A stretch of 50,431 bases of DNA from Burkholderiales bacterium (lineage in GTDB: Bacteria; Pseudomonadota; Gammaproteobacteria; Burkholderiales; Burkholderiaceae_C), in NCBI GenBank assembly GCA_025358485.1, contig JANYJJ010000166.1, positions 1-50,431 on the forward strand, read 5' to 3'. The translations under genes were made by a program, and so were the position numbers. Positions 24,473 to 34,742 of this stretch are shown in pieces. Below the pieces are notes generated by a model. It made no database searches. It worked only from the letters and a program-made list of their open reading frames with translations, and was not told the DNA's origin. How positions within the stretch are numbered: position 1 is the stretch's first letter; each line of letters opens with the position of its first letter.

Positions 24473-26335
24473 CTACAGGGGAAGCGTGAGCCTTATCACA
24501 GTGCCGTAGCCAGGGCCCGACTCCACTAAGCATTGCCCCTGCATCTGCTTGGCCCGGTGTTTCATGCTCGACATGCCGTGACCACGGTCCAGCTTGCCGT
24601 CCAGCTCCAGCGCGATGCCGCGGCCGTTGTCTTGCACGGTGACACCGAAATCACGCTCGTTCACCATCAAACGCACTTTGCAATGCGACGCACCGCTGTG
24701 CTTGATGATGTTGCTCACCGCTTCACGCAGGATGCGCGTCGTCTGTACGAACACACGCGCCGACAGCAGCTGTTCGGTGTCCTCGGTCGGCCCGCGCCAA
24801 TCGGCCTCGATGCTGGCTTGGCCCAATCGCGACACCACTTCGGCGCGCCAATCGGCCAAGGCATCGGCCAGCCGCACCGGCTTGCCAGTGAGACCCTTCA
24901 CCGACAAGCGCATCTCTTCCAGCGCCTCGCGCGCCAAAGTGGAAATGCGTTCTGATTCGCTGGTGTGCACGATGGTCAGTAGCTTGGCACCGAGGTCGTC
25001 GTGCAGGTCACCCGCAATGCGCTTGCGTTCTTTCTCAGTCACCTGCTCCACACGCAACTCGGCCATTTGCGAGAAGTTGCGCTCGATCTCGGCGGTGATG
25101 TCACGCACGCGCGCTTCCAAAGAAATACGACTGGCCTCGGCCGACTTCAAAGCCAAGGCAAACACTTGCAACAAGCGTGCGCCAACGAGCAAAAACATCA
25201 GCGGGACGACAAACTGCAACAGACGCACCGACGGCATGGGCAGCAGGCGAAGTTGGCCGGCCAAGTCGATGAAGATCAGCGCCGTACCGACACCCAAAAT
25301 GCCGGCCATAGGCCGAAAGTCGGGCCGCCTCTTGCGCCACAACGTGTGCAAGTAAAACCCGGTGGTGGCCACAATTTCACCGGCCAAAATCAAATACCAA
25401 ACATTCGCTAAAGCAAACATGTTGCCCGAGCCGACCCACCACAAACTCAGCGGCAACAGCACGCACTGCGCCGCCAAACCCAGCTCGATCAGGCGCGATC
25501 GCTGGCCCGCATAACTCATCAAAAATTGAATGGCCATGGCCACCACCGGCGGGAAGAGCATGGCCACCAACAGCTCGCCGTTGATGCTTTCGAACGGAAA
25601 GCTGTGCAACCACATGCGACCTGTCAACACCGCCCAGCCCACACACAGCAAACCAAAATAGCGCAGGTAGATTTCGCGCCGGTTCATCCAGCCCAAACCA
25701 AATAAAAACAGGCCCAGCGCAGCCACCATGATGGCAATGCCTTGCACCACGGTGATGTTCATGAAGGTGGCGGTCTCGAAAGTCTCGGTCAGCTCATCAA
25801 GCCGACCAATTTGCAACTCGGACAAACCACCTGCCCGCTGATTGGCCAGCACGTGGTGCAGCGACGTGCCCTGCACGCGCAAGTCGAGCACGTTGTTGTT
25901 GGCCATCAAAAAAGCGGCAGGCAAAGTGACCAGTTGCGGGCGATGGCAGTTGCGCGTGACAGGTTCGGTCATGCGACCGCCGCTGTACACGCGGCGGCCA
26001 TTCAAATCGACTTCGACGTTCGAGCACACGCGGGCGATGTAGACCGCCAGCAGCGCGTCGGCCGACGTGCCGGGTGGCACATCAAAGGCCACGCGGTACC
26101 AGCGGCTGCGGTCATTGCGCGAGCGCGCATCGATCCAATCGTCGGGCAATCGAACCAAACGCGCTTCAAGGTCTTGCGGAAAGTGAGGTGCGTCGCTGCT
26201 GACCGCCACCGCCATGCGTATCACCACCGGTTCGGCGTTCGCGTTCGCGGGTGCGGCTGCGAGTGCGGCCATCAAACCAGCCCAGGCCAAGCACAAGACA
26301 ACAAGATGCAGACGCGCAGATGAGAAGAAGGCCAT
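24473..26335 (-). CDS. Membrane sensor histidine kinase (7TM-like, HisKA_3)
   Basis: A 620-residue sensor kinase. Signal peptide or TM at 8-30. A periplasmic region (35-190) has the beta-rich look of 7TMR-DISMED2 (WYRVAFDVPPGTSADALLAV, VEVDLNGRRVYSGG). About seven TM segments follow (195-395), then a short coiled coil and HisKA_3 with phosphoacceptor His445 in RIAGDLHDDLGA. The ATPase has an N-box REAVSNIIKHS and DNGRG (569-573). All catalytic parts are present. I start at ATG 26335 (MAFFSSARLH); the open frame runs further but that part overlaps the divergent phoH-like gene. It is transcribed into the NarL-type regulator. The ligand is unknown; the sensor fold is typical of carbohydrate or small-molecule sensing. 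Confidence 0.9.
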   Translation of the reverse strand: MAFFSSARLHLVVLCLAWAGLMAALAAAPANANAEPVVIRMAVAVSSDAPHFPQDLEARLVRLPDDWIDARSRNDRSRWYRVAFDVPPGTSADALLAVYIARVCSNVEVDLNGRRVYSGGRMTEPVTRNCHRPQLVTLPAAFLMANNNVLDLRVQGTSLHHVLANQRAGGLSELQIGRLDELTETFETATFMNITVVQGIAIMVAALGLFLFGLGWMNRREIYLRYFGLLCVGWAVLTGRMWLHSFPFESINGELLVAMLFPPVVAMAIQFLMSYAGQRSRLIELGLAAQCVLLPLSLWWVGSGNMFALANVWYLILAGEIVATTGFYLHTLWRKRRPDFRPMAGILGVGTALIFIDLAGQLRLLPMPSVRLLQFVVPLMFLLVGARLLQVFALALKSAEASRISLEARVRDITAEIERNFSQMAELRVEQVTEKERKRIAGDLHDDLGAKLLTIVHTSESERISTLAREALEEMRLSVKGLTGKPVRLADALADWRAEVVSRLGQASIEADWRGPTEDTEQLLSARVFVQTTRILREAVSNIIKHSGASHCKVRLMVNERDFGVTVQDNGRGIALELDGKLDRGHGMSSMKHRAKQMQGQCLVESGPGYGTVIRLTLPL

Positions 26336-26407
26336 GGAAATCGATTGTGCAGGAAGCGGTGACAATTCAAGCCGCTTGTTCTTCCCCGGCGCCGCCAACA
26401 AATCGAC

Positions 26408-27364
26408 GTGATCCTCAGCCACGCTTTCACACCGCTCGACAACGCCCGTTTGGCTCGCGTGTGCGGCAGCATGGACAGCCATTTGCGCGAGATCGAAACC
26501 GCGTTCGACGTCACCATGCGCCGCCGCAATGAAGCCTTCGCGGTGGAAGGCGCACCGCGCAATGCACAGCGTGCTGTGGCCTTGTTGCAAGCCCTGTACG
26601 AACGTGCGCGCAAGCCCATGCGCGCCGAAGCGTTTCAACTCGCGTTGGTTGAAGCGCTTGCACAAGTCGATGGCGACGCGCCCTTGACACTGACCGCCGA
26701 AGCCTTGGTGCTGCGCACGCGCCGGGCCGACTTGGCAGGCCGCACCGCCAACCAGCGCCTCTACCTCGACAACATCCAAAGCCACGACATCACTTTCGGC
26801 ATCGGCCCGGCGGGCACGGGCAAAACTTATCTGGCTGTCGCCTGTGCGGTGGACGCTTTAGAGCGCAGCACGGTGCAACGCATCATCTTGACGCGGCCTG
26901 CCGTGGAAGCCGGTGAGCGCCTGGGCTTTTTGCCGGGCGATCTGGCGCAAAAAGTAGACCCGTATTTGCGCCCTCTGTACGACGCGCTTTACGAGCTGAT
27001 GGGCATCGACAAAGTCACCCGCGCGTTTGAGAAGGGCAGCATCGAAGTCGCCCCGCTGGCCTTCATGCGCGGACGCACCTTGAGCCACGCATTTGTCATC
27101 CTTGACGAAGCGCAAAACACCACGCCCGAACAAATGAAAATGTTTCTCACGCGCATCGGTCAAGGCAGCAAATGCGTGGTCACAGGTGACGTGAGTCAAA
27201 TCGATTTGCCGCGCGGCGAGCTCAGCGGATTGATTGATGCCGAGCGCGTGCTGCGTCGCGTCAACGGCATCGCCACCACGCGCTTCAGCTCGGTAGACGT
27301 GGTGCGTCACCCGCTGGTCGCACGCATCGTTGACGCTTACGACGCGGCTCGCTCCGACGCGTGA
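26408..27364 (+). CDS. ybeZ: PhoH-like ATPase (YbeZ)
   Basis: A 318-residue cytoplasmic P-loop ATPase of the PhoH family. An N-terminal KH-like or RNA-binding part (about 1-110) leads to Walker [11 protein letters not shown] (131-140), Walker [10 protein letters not shown] (229-237) and [10 protein letters not shown]. The start is a GTG 72 bases from the divergent kinase gene. YbeZ partners the endoribonuclease YbeY, and the next gene here is indeed ybeY, one base after its stop. They probably act in 16S rRNA maturation and ribosome quality control. Confidence 0.92.
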   Translation: MILSHAFTPLDNARLARVCGSMDSHLREIETAFDVTMRRRNEAFAVEGAPRNAQRAVALLQALYERARKPMRAEAFQLALVEALAQVDGDAPLTLTAEALVLRTRRADLAGRTANQRLYLDNIQSHDITFGIGPAGTGKTYLAVACAVDALERSTVQRIILTRPAVEAGERLGFLPGDLAQKVDPYLRPLYDALYELMGIDKVTRAFEKGSIEVAPLAFMRGRTLSHAFVILDEAQNTTPEQMKMFLTRIGQGSKCVVTGDVSQIDLPRGELSGLIDAERVLRRVNGIATTRFSSVDVVRHPLVARIVDAYDAARSDA

Positions 27365-27365
27365 G

Positions 27366-27860
27366 ATGGCGCGCCATAGTCTGATGCCCAAGAGTTTGCC
27401 TGCCTTGAGCTTGTCGCTGCAATTCGACCGCAGCGATAGGGCCCGTGCGCACCGCCAGCACCTCAGCCGCAGCTTCGTCACACGCTGCATACGCACGGCC
27501 TTAGACGCCCCTGGCGAGATCACGGTACGCATTGTCGGCAGCCAAGAAGCGCGCGCTTTGAACCGCGACTACCGCAGCAAAGACTACGCCACCAATGTGC
27601 TCACGTTCGACTACAGCCACGCGCCGCAAGTACATGCCGACCTCGTGCTGTGCGCCGATGTGGTCGCGGCCGAAGCCGCAGCGCAGGGCATTTCAGTGAC
27701 GGCCCACTACGCGCATTTGTTGGTGCACGGCACGCTGCACGCGCAGGGCCATGACCATGAAGAAGACGCGCCCGCCAAGTTGATGGAAGCGCGTGAAACC
27801 GCGTTGCTTACAGCGATGGGATTTGCTGATCCTTACCATCAAGCCAAGCTTTCGCCCTGA
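27366..27860 (+). CDS. ybeY: Endoribonuclease YbeY, rRNA maturation factor
   Basis: A 164-residue single-domain metal-dependent endoribonuclease needed for 16S rRNA 3' processing. The zinc motif HGTLHAQGHDH gives His121, His125 and His131, the family HGxLHxxGxDH pattern. LNRDYRSKDYATNVLTFDY is the other conserved block. The start could be ATG 27366 (used here) or ATG 27384 (MPKSLPALS). The gene often precedes ybeX and lnt, but neither follows here; the next gene is a CmcI-like methyltransferase. Confidence 0.93.
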   Translation: MARHSLMPKSLPALSLSLQFDRSDRARAHRQHLSRSFVTRCIRTALDAPGEITVRIVGSQEARALNRDYRSKDYATNVLTFDYSHAPQVHADLVLCADVVAAEAAAQGISVTAHYAHLLVHGTLHAQGHDHEEDAPAKLMEARETALLTAMGFADPYHQAKLSP

Positions 27861-27870
27861 ACGGCTGACC

Positions 27871-28602
27871 ATGAACGACCTTGAAACCTTCTTCCGCGCC
27901 AACAACGGCCGCCTCATCCACAAATGGATGCACTATTTTGAAATCTATGACCGTCACTTTTCGCGCTTTCGCGGCAAACCGCTGACGGTGGTGGAGTTCG
28001 GTGTGTCGCAAGGCGGCTCGTTGAAGATGTGGAAACACTACTTTGGCGACGCGGTGCAGCTGATCGGTGTGGACATCAACCCGCAGTGCAAACAGTTTGA
28101 AGAGCCCGGCGTGAAGATCTTCATTGGTGACCAAACTGACCGTCACTTCCTTCGCCAACTGGCCGCGCAACTGCCGCCCATCGACATCTTGATTGACGAC
28201 GGTGGCCACACCATGCGCCAGCAAATTGCCACCTTCGAGGTGCTCTTCCCGCACGTGGCTCCCACAGGTGTGTACTTGGGCGAAGACACGCACACGTCTT
28301 ACTGGCGTCGTTGGGGCGGGGGTTACCGAAAACGCGGCTCGTTCGTCGAGTACACCAAGCAGTGGGTTGACGACTTGAACGCTTGGCATTCGCGCGAGGC
28401 GTCGCGCTTCAAGGTGAGCGACTTCACACGAAGCGCGCACTCGGTTCATTTCTACGACAGCGTCGTGGTGGTGGAAAAGCGCCCCATGCAAGCACCCACC
28501 AATGAGCGGACGGGCAGTGCCTTGTTCCCAGATTTTGAGGTTGCACCGAACGGTGTAATCGACTGGCTTCAGCAGCGCATCAAAAAAGCGCGCGGCAAGT
28601 GA
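27871..28602 (+). CDS. CmcI/RhlM-like class I SAM methyltransferase
   Basis: A 243-residue soluble enzyme with a Rossmann methyltransferase fold resembling the CmcI family (cephalosporin 7-hydroxylase and sugar O-methyltransferases). Seen: motif I VVEFGVSQGGSL (about 41-52), the acidic LIGVDINPQ that would bind the SAM ribose, and IDILIDDGGHTMRQQ with LFPHVAPTGVYLGEDTHTSYW. The family often methylates hydroxyls on polysaccharides or antibiotics. The substrate here is unknown; no glycan cluster is visible. It begins 10 bases after the ybeY stop, so it may be co-transcribed. It is convergent with the CorA gene. Confidence 0.8.
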   Translation: MNDLETFFRANNGRLIHKWMHYFEIYDRHFSRFRGKPLTVVEFGVSQGGSLKMWKHYFGDAVQLIGVDINPQCKQFEEPGVKIFIGDQTDRHFLRQLAAQLPPIDILIDDGGHTMRQQIATFEVLFPHVAPTGVYLGEDTHTSYWRRWGGGYRKRGSFVEYTKQWVDDLNAWHSREASRFKVSDFTRSAHSVHFYDSVVVVEKRPMQAPTNERTGSALFPDFEVAPNGVIDWLQQRIKKARGK

Positions 28603-28629
28603 GCTTGGTGCGCTCGGTAGGCAGCGGTT

Positions 28630-29742
28630 TCAACGCCGACTGGTGAGATAGCGCTTGCGCCAGAAGAACACGCTCAGGCCCACGCCCAAGCACAGCATGG
28701 CGGAGAAGACGATCCAAAAGCCTTTCATGCTGTGAATGAGCGGCAGGCCTTCGAAGTTCATGCCGAAGAAGCCGGTCACCAAATTCAGCGGCATGAAGAT
28801 GGCCGTCAACACGGTGAGCGTGCGCATGATGGCGTTGGTGCGGTGACCTTGCGCCGAGAAATGCATTTGCACCGCCGTTTCGGCCGACGACTCCAAACGC
28901 CGCACATGGTTGAGCACGCGCTCAATGTGCTCCAACACATCGCGAGACCGCACCCGCAACAGCTCGCGCTCGCGCCGCGCGGCTGCTTCGACTTCATCGG
29001 GCCATTCGTCGAGCGCGTCTATCCATTCGGTGATGGCGCTGCGTTGGTCTTCGCAAATGTCCTCCAGCAAGTGCAAGGTGTTGCGCGAATCAAGCAGCAC
29101 TTTCCAACCGTCGAAATTGCCATAAGGATCAAACAATTCTTGTTGCAGATGGTCGAGCTGCTTGGTCAGCAGACGGCGCAACTCCAGGTAGTTATCGACC
29201 ATGTGGTTGACCATGCGCAGCATCAAGTCGGCCGCGCTGGTGGGGAGTCGGGCGGTGGCTCGCTGCTCGGCGCCGACGCTTCCTGCGGCTTGGATTTGTT
29301 GCTGAAAACGCGTGGCGAAGAAATCGCGCACCTGGCAATCGGTGGGGTGAACGGTGAGCAACACGCGGTCAAACAAGGCAAAGCCAACCGGGTCGGTGTC
29401 GATGGCATCCAGCGCGGCTTTGGCGGTGCTCAGCGTGCCTTTGGTTTCATCAATGAACAGCGACGCACTGCCCGCGCCCGCAGCCAATCGGCGGAACACC
29501 AGCATGTCGTACCACGAGGTGTATTCGTGGTGCGAAGGCAGCTGGTTATTCAGCAAATCGAGGACGTGCAAATCAACCAACTGCCCGCCCGTCCAGCGCT
29601 GCAATGCGGCTTGGACTTCTACCGTTCCAACTTCAAATTCACGCCGTCCACTGCCCACCCACAAGTAGCCCAGGGCGGGCATTTGTTCGGGCAGTGTGGG
29701 CAGCTCAAGGAACTGCTCACCGGTGATGTGAAAGACGCGCAT
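28630..29742 (-). CDS. CorA/ZntB-family divalent cation transporter
   Basis: A 370-residue inner-membrane channel-type transporter. It has a long cytoplasmic alpha/beta and coiled-coil domain (1-305) and two C-terminal TM helices (about 309-327 and 342-361). The signature GMN is at 327-329 in GFFGMNFEGLP. A basic tail WRKRYLTSRR ends the protein. The family forms pentamers for Mg2+ (CorA) or Zn2+ (ZntB). The EGLP after GMN, where CorA often has MEF and a short acidic loop, leaves substrate open. It follows hemB on the same strand with a 40-base gap. Confidence 0.9.
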   Translation of the reverse strand: MRVFHITGEQFLELPTLPEQMPALGYLWVGSGRREFEVGTVEVQAALQRWTGGQLVDLHVLDLLNNQLPSHHEYTSWYDMLVFRRLAAGAGSASLFIDETKGTLSTAKAALDAIDTDPVGFALFDRVLLTVHPTDCQVRDFFATRFQQQIQAAGSVGAEQRATARLPTSAADLMLRMVNHMVDNYLELRRLLTKQLDHLQQELFDPYGNFDGWKVLLDSRNTLHLLEDICEDQRSAITEWIDALDEWPDEVEAAARRERELLRVRSRDVLEHIERVLNHVRRLESSAETAVQMHFSAQGHRTNAIMRTLTVLTAIFMPLNLVTGFFGMNFEGLPLIHSMKGFWIVFSAMLCLGVGLSVFFWRKRYLTSRR

Positions 29743-29782
29743 CCCTGGTGCGCCTTAGGCCGTTTTCATTCAGCGATCTTCA

Positions 29783-30811
<1,029 letters not shown>

Positions 30812-30902
30812 TCAAGAACGGCGCGGGGTGTCAAGACTGGTTTTGATGATAGCTGTCGCATCTTGATTCCAGAGGTGCACGAGGCGTCGCCATAATCAAG
30901 CC

Positions 30903-31325
30903 ATGCTCTGGATCAAAGCGCTTCACATCATCTTCGTCGCCAGTTGGTTTGCTGGCTTGTTCTACATGCCGCGCATCTTCGTCAACTTGGCCATGGTGCC
31001 GGCCGACAGCCACGCCGAGCGCGAGCGCTTGCTGCTGATGGCGCGCAAGTTGTACCGCTTTTCCAGCCTGCTCATGGTGCCCGCCATCGGCTTCGGCCTG
31101 TGGCTTTGGCTGAGCGCTTTCAAGGGCTACGCAGGCGGCTGGCTGCACGCGAAATTGGCGCTGGTGGTGCTGGTGATTGGCTACCACCACATGTGCCGTT
31201 CGCTGCTGCGCAAGTTTGAGCAGTTCACCAACACCAAGTCAGAACGCTGGTTTCGGGTGTTCAACGAATCGGCGGTGCTGCTGTTTGCGGCCATCGTGAT
31301 TTTGGTGGTGGTCAAACCGTTTTGA
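30903..31325 (+). CDS. hemJ: Protoporphyrinogen oxidase HemJ (UPF0093/CopD-like)
   Basis: A 140-residue membrane protein with four helices. MLWIKALHIIFVASWFAGLF and YMPRIFVNLAM are the hallmark start of HemJ, which oxidises protoporphyrinogen IX in many Gram-negative bacteria lacking HemG or HemY. The family's conserved His (His8) and Lys (Lys84 in LHAKLALVV) are present. It is often annotated only as a CopD-family protein. Divergent placement from hemB supports the haem role. A basic loop (CRSLLRKFEQFTNTKSERW) lies between the last two helices. Confidence 0.85.
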   Translation: MLWIKALHIIFVASWFAGLFYMPRIFVNLAMVPADSHAERERLLLMARKLYRFSSLLMVPAIGFGLWLWLSAFKGYAGGWLHAKLALVVLVIGYHHMCRSLLRKFEQFTNTKSERWFRVFNESAVLLFAAIVILVVVKPF

Positions 31326-31351
31326 GTCTGCTTTGATTTGACTCACCAGCC

Positions 31352-32464
31352 ATGACGCGACACCGCAGCTCGGCCACACCGTTGGCTTGGATGCTGGCGG
31401 CCATCATTGTTTACGCCAGCCTGTATCCCTTCAGCGGTTGGCGTTGGCCCGGTGTCAGCACCTGGGCATTCCTGACTTTGCCTTGGCCCAAGTACTGGAC
31501 CCAGTTTGATGTGGTCGCCAATTTATTGGGCTACATGCCGCTGGGTGCCTTGGTGTTTGGCGCGGCCGTGCGCACGGGGTCGCGCACGCGCTTCGCGGTG
31601 GCACTCGGGCTGGGTGCGGGCGGCGTGCTGTCATTTGCGATGGAGTGGTTGCAAAACTTCTTGCCGCAGCGCGTGTCGTCCAACCTCGACTTGGCGTTGA
31701 ACGTGGCCGGTGCGGGCTTGGGCGTGTTGGTGGCCGCGCTCTTGCACCAGTGGGGCGCGGTAGACCGCTGGCAAGTGGTGCGCGAACGCTGGTTCATTGC
31801 GCGCAGCGCGGGCGGCTTGAGCTTGCTGTGCTTGTGGCCGCTCGGTTTGTTGATTCCCACGCCTGTGCCTTTGGGTTTGGGCCAGGTACTCACGCGCCTG
31901 CGTGACACGGCCCAAGACTGGCTGCAAGGCACAGCCCTGGAGATTCCGGCCGCACCCTGGTTGCAGACCAGCGCCGAAGCGGCGGCCTCGTTGTTGTCGC
32001 CCGGCGGCGAATTTGCAGCCACCGTGATGGGCCTGCTGGCACCGTGTTTGCTGGCCTTCAGCATCTCCAGGCCAAGCTGGCGGCGCAGCCTGTTGGTGTT
32101 GGGCTTGGCGGGCGCGGCGGTGGCGGCCACCACGTTGTCAACCGCCTTGAACTTTGGCCCGCAGCATGCGATGGCCTGGCAAACCGACAGCGCGGTGGCG
32201 GCGTTGTTCGCTGCCATGGTCACGGCCGTGGTGCTGTCTTGGGTGCCGCCCCGCGCCGCAGCCGCACTGGGTTTGATGGCCTTGACCGCCTTGGTGGCCC
32301 TGGTGACTCAGGCACCGTCTGACCCTTACTTTGCAGACAGTTTGCAAGCCTGGGAGCAAGGCCGCTTCATTCGATTTCACGGCGCCGCGCGTTGGGTGGG
32401 CTGGCTGTGGCCGTATGCCGCGCTGGCTTATTTATTGGCCCGCATTGGTGAGCCCGAGCAGTGA
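31352..32464 (+). CDS. VanZ-family membrane protein
   Basis: A 370-residue integral membrane protein. The N-terminal part (about 10-130) has the VanZ-like arrangement: SLYPFSGWRWPG, DVVANLLGYMPLGALVFG and LSFAMEWLQNFLPQRVSSNLDL, with hydrophobic helices between them. The C-terminal two thirds add about five more TM segments with no named domain. The family gives teicoplanin resistance in enterococci, but in proteobacteria its role is unknown. It begins 26 bases after hemJ and shares its direction, so it may be in the same transcript. Confidence 0.82.
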   Translation: MTRHRSSATPLAWMLAAIIVYASLYPFSGWRWPGVSTWAFLTLPWPKYWTQFDVVANLLGYMPLGALVFGAAVRTGSRTRFAVALGLGAGGVLSFAMEWLQNFLPQRVSSNLDLALNVAGAGLGVLVAALLHQWGAVDRWQVVRERWFIARSAGGLSLLCLWPLGLLIPTPVPLGLGQVLTRLRDTAQDWLQGTALEIPAAPWLQTSAEAAASLLSPGGEFAATVMGLLAPCLLAFSISRPSWRRSLLVLGLAGAAVAATTLSTALNFGPQHAMAWQTDSAVAALFAAMVTAVVLSWVPPRAAAALGLMALTALVALVTQAPSDPYFADSLQAWEQGRFIRFHGAARWVGWLWPYAALAYLLARIGEPEQ

Positions 32465-32500
32465 AATGTCAAACCTCAGCGGGCTCCCTAAAATGCGGCC

Positions 32501-32827
32501 ATGAGCTATTACGAACGCCACATCTTTTTTTGCCTGAACCAACGCGACAAAGGCGAGGACGCCTGCGCAAACCACAACGCGCAAGCCGGTTTCGACCATT
32601 GCAAATCGCGCGTCAAAGCCGACAAACTCAGCCGTCCCGGCGGCATCCGCGTGAACAAGGCGGGCTGCCTGGACCGCTGCGCAGGGGGGCCGGTGGCGGT
32701 GGTCTACCCCGAAGCGGTTTGGTACACCTTTGTGGACACGCACGACATCGACGAGATCGTTGATTCGCACCTTAAAAACGGCAAGGTGGTCGAGCGTTTG
32801 TTGCTGCCGCCCGATGTGGGCCGTTGA
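32501..32827 (+). CDS. Thioredoxin-like [2Fe-2S] ferredoxin
   Basis: A 108-residue soluble protein opening YYERHIFFCLNQRDKGEDAC. Cysteines lie at 11, 22, 34, 56 and 60. Cys11, Cys22, Cys56 and Cys60 fit the CX10C...CX3C ligand pattern of thioredoxin-like (Shethna or NuoE-type) [2Fe-2S] ferredoxins; GCLDRCAGGPVAVVYP is the second ligand loop. It is probably a small electron carrier. In related bacteria it usually sits before an alpha/beta hydrolase, as it does here, which gives no clue to its redox partner. Confidence 0.87.
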   Translation: MSYYERHIFFCLNQRDKGEDACANHNAQAGFDHCKSRVKADKLSRPGGIRVNKAGCLDRCAGGPVAVVYPEAVWYTFVDTHDIDEIVDSHLKNGKVVERLLLPPDVGR

Positions 32828-32852
32828 TGCGCCAAGCCGAGGTGATTGCGCG

Positions 32853-33500
32853 ATGAATGCCAGCACCGAAAAAATCTTGATTGCAGGTTCCGCTGGCAGC
32901 ATTGAATGCGCCGTGGACTTGCCCACGGATTTGCCAAGGAATGCACCCGTGGGCACCGCCGTCATCTGCCACCCGCACCCGCAACACGGCGGCACCATGG
33001 ACAACAAAGTGGTGCAAACCTTGGCGCGCGCGTTTTTGCAATTGGGCTACCGCACGGTGCGCTTCAACTTTCGCGGCGTCGGCGCGTCACAAGGTGTGTG
33101 GGACGAAGGGCACGGCGAGCTGGAAGATGCGCTGGCAGTCATCGCGCACTTCCGCGTTGCTCCTCAACCGTGGGTGTTGAGCGGCTTCTCATTCGGCGCT
33201 TACATCGCAGCACAGGCCGCTTTGCGTCTGGCTAAGGATGAAGACCTCGCCTGCAAACCCACGCGCATGGTGCTGGTCGGCCCTTCCACACAAAGACAGG
33301 TCATGCCAACAGTGCCCGCCGACACCGTCGTGGTGCACGGTGAAATTGACGATGTGGTGCCGCTGTCGGCCACGCTGGATTGGGCGCGACCACAAAACTT
33401 GCCGGTGATAGTTTTCCCCGGCGTCGGCCATTTTTTCCACGGCCAACTGGCGCGCTTGCGCACCGTGGTGGTTCAACAGTTGCAAGCTGTTTCTGCTTGA
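32853..33500 (+). CDS. Alpha/beta hydrolase (CocE/dienelactone-like small hydrolase)
   Basis: A 215-residue cytoplasmic hydrolase. CHPHPQHGGTMDNKVVQTLA is the characteristic N-terminal block of the COG2945-type hydrolases. The nucleophile elbow is GFSFG (Ser113), the acid is probably Asp166 or Asp167 in HGEIDDVVP, and the base is His193 in GVGHFFHG. I start at ATG 32853. Upstream in the same frame the sequence overlaps the ferredoxin gene and is not conserved in character. The substrate is unknown, but esters or thioesters are likely. It is part of a same-direction run with the ferredoxin and the D,D-carboxypeptidase. Confidence 0.88.
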   Translation: MNASTEKILIAGSAGSIECAVDLPTDLPRNAPVGTAVICHPHPQHGGTMDNKVVQTLARAFLQLGYRTVRFNFRGVGASQGVWDEGHGELEDALAVIAHFRVAPQPWVLSGFSFGAYIAAQAALRLAKDEDLACKPTRMVLVGPSTQRQVMPTVPADTVVVHGEIDDVVPLSATLDWARPQNLPVIVFPGVGHFFHGQLARLRTVVVQQLQAVSA

Positions 33501-33538
33501 TGCTCACTCATTCTTCTTCTCAAAGATTCCCCTTCCCT

Positions 33539-34702
33539 ATGAAACGTTTGCTTGCTGTCTTTCTCTGCCTCGTATCTCTGAGCATCACCTGTGCGGGCCT
33601 CGCCCAAGCCCAAGCGCCGCTGCCTCCTGAGCTGGCCGCCAAGAGCTATTTGCTGATGGACCTCACCAGCAACCAGAGCCTGGCCGAGCGCAACGCCGAT
33701 GAGCCCGCCGACCCAGCGTCGCTCACCAAACTGATGAGCGCTTACGTGGTGTTCACCGCGCTGCGCGATAAAAAAATCGCACTTGAGCAAAAGCTGTCGG
33801 TCTCCAAACGCGCTTGGGACGAGCGCAAAGCAGGCGGCTCGCTGATGTTCATCGACACCACCATGACGCCAACGGTGGACGAACTGCTGCGCGGTGAAAT
33901 CGTGGCGTCAGGCAACGACGCGGCGGTGGCGTTGGCCGAAGGCGTTGCCGGTTCGGTCGAGCAATTTGTGGCCATGATGAACCGCCAAGCGCAGGCCTGG
34001 GGTTTGAAAAACACGGTATTCAAAAACGTCACCGGCCTGACCGAAGCTGGGCATAAAAGCACCGCCCGCGAACTGGCGGTGGTGGCCACCAAGGTGATCC
34101 GAGACTTCCCTGAGTTCTACACCTACTACGCAATCAAAGACTACAAATACAACAACATCACCCAGCCCAACCGCAACCTGCTGCTGCGCCGCGACCCCAG
34201 CGTGGACGGCATGAAAACCGGCTTCACCGAAGCGGCCGGTTACTGCCTGATTGCCAGCGCGCAGCGCGACTTCCCCAACGGCAAACGCCGCTTGCTCAGC
34301 GTGATCTTGAACACCAAGTCGATGGATGCACGCGCTGACGAAAGCCAGAAATTATTGAACTGGGGCTACCAAACTTTTGACGCGGTGCGCTTGTTCGAGG
34401 ACGGCAAAGCCATGGCCACCGTGCCGGTGTGGAAAGGCAAGGCCAACGAGGCGAAATTGGGCGCGGTGGGCGCGGTGTTTGTGACCGTGCCCAAGGGCGA
34501 AGGCGGCAAACTGAAAACCACCATCGCGCGCACCGACCCGCTGATAGCGCCGCTGAGCAAAGGCCAACGCGTGGGCACCTTGAAAGTCACCACCGAATCG
34601 GGTGCAGCCATTGCCGAGGTGCCTTTGGTGGCGCTGGACGGCGTGGAGCAAGCGGGCGTGCTGGGCCGCGCTTGGGACGCCATACGCTTGTGGATCAAGT
34701 AA
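33539..34702 (+). CDS. D-alanyl-D-alanine carboxypeptidase (PBP5/6 family)
   Basis: A 387-residue periplasmic penicillin-binding protein that trims the terminal D-Ala from peptidoglycan pentapeptides. A signal peptide (MKRLLAVFLCLVSLS, cleavage near AQA) precedes the catalytic domain. The three active-site motifs are SLTK (Ser61, Lys64), SGN (124-126) and KTG (226-228). A C-terminal beta domain ends with an amphipathic anchor (AWDAIRLWIK), typical of PBP5/6. An in-frame ATG lies 39 bases upstream, but the signal peptide starts at 33539. The next gene is a D-amino-acid transaminase, which matches the D-alanine theme. Confidence 0.95.
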   Translation: MKRLLAVFLCLVSLSITCAGLAQAQAPLPPELAAKSYLLMDLTSNQSLAERNADEPADPASLTKLMSAYVVFTALRDKKIALEQKLSVSKRAWDERKAGGSLMFIDTTMTPTVDELLRGEIVASGNDAAVALAEGVAGSVEQFVAMMNRQAQAWGLKNTVFKNVTGLTEAGHKSTARELAVVATKVIRDFPEFYTYYAIKDYKYNNITQPNRNLLLRRDPSVDGMKTGFTEAAGYCLIASAQRDFPNGKRRLLSVILNTKSMDARADESQKLLNWGYQTFDAVRLFEDGKAMATVPVWKGKANEAKLGAVGAVFVTVPKGEGGKLKTTIARTDPLIAPLSKGQRVGTLKVTTESGAAIAEVPLVALDGVEQAGVLGRAWDAIRLWIK

Positions 34703-34742
34703 GCTGAAATCTGACCATCCACCTCGACCGCGGAGCCTCACC

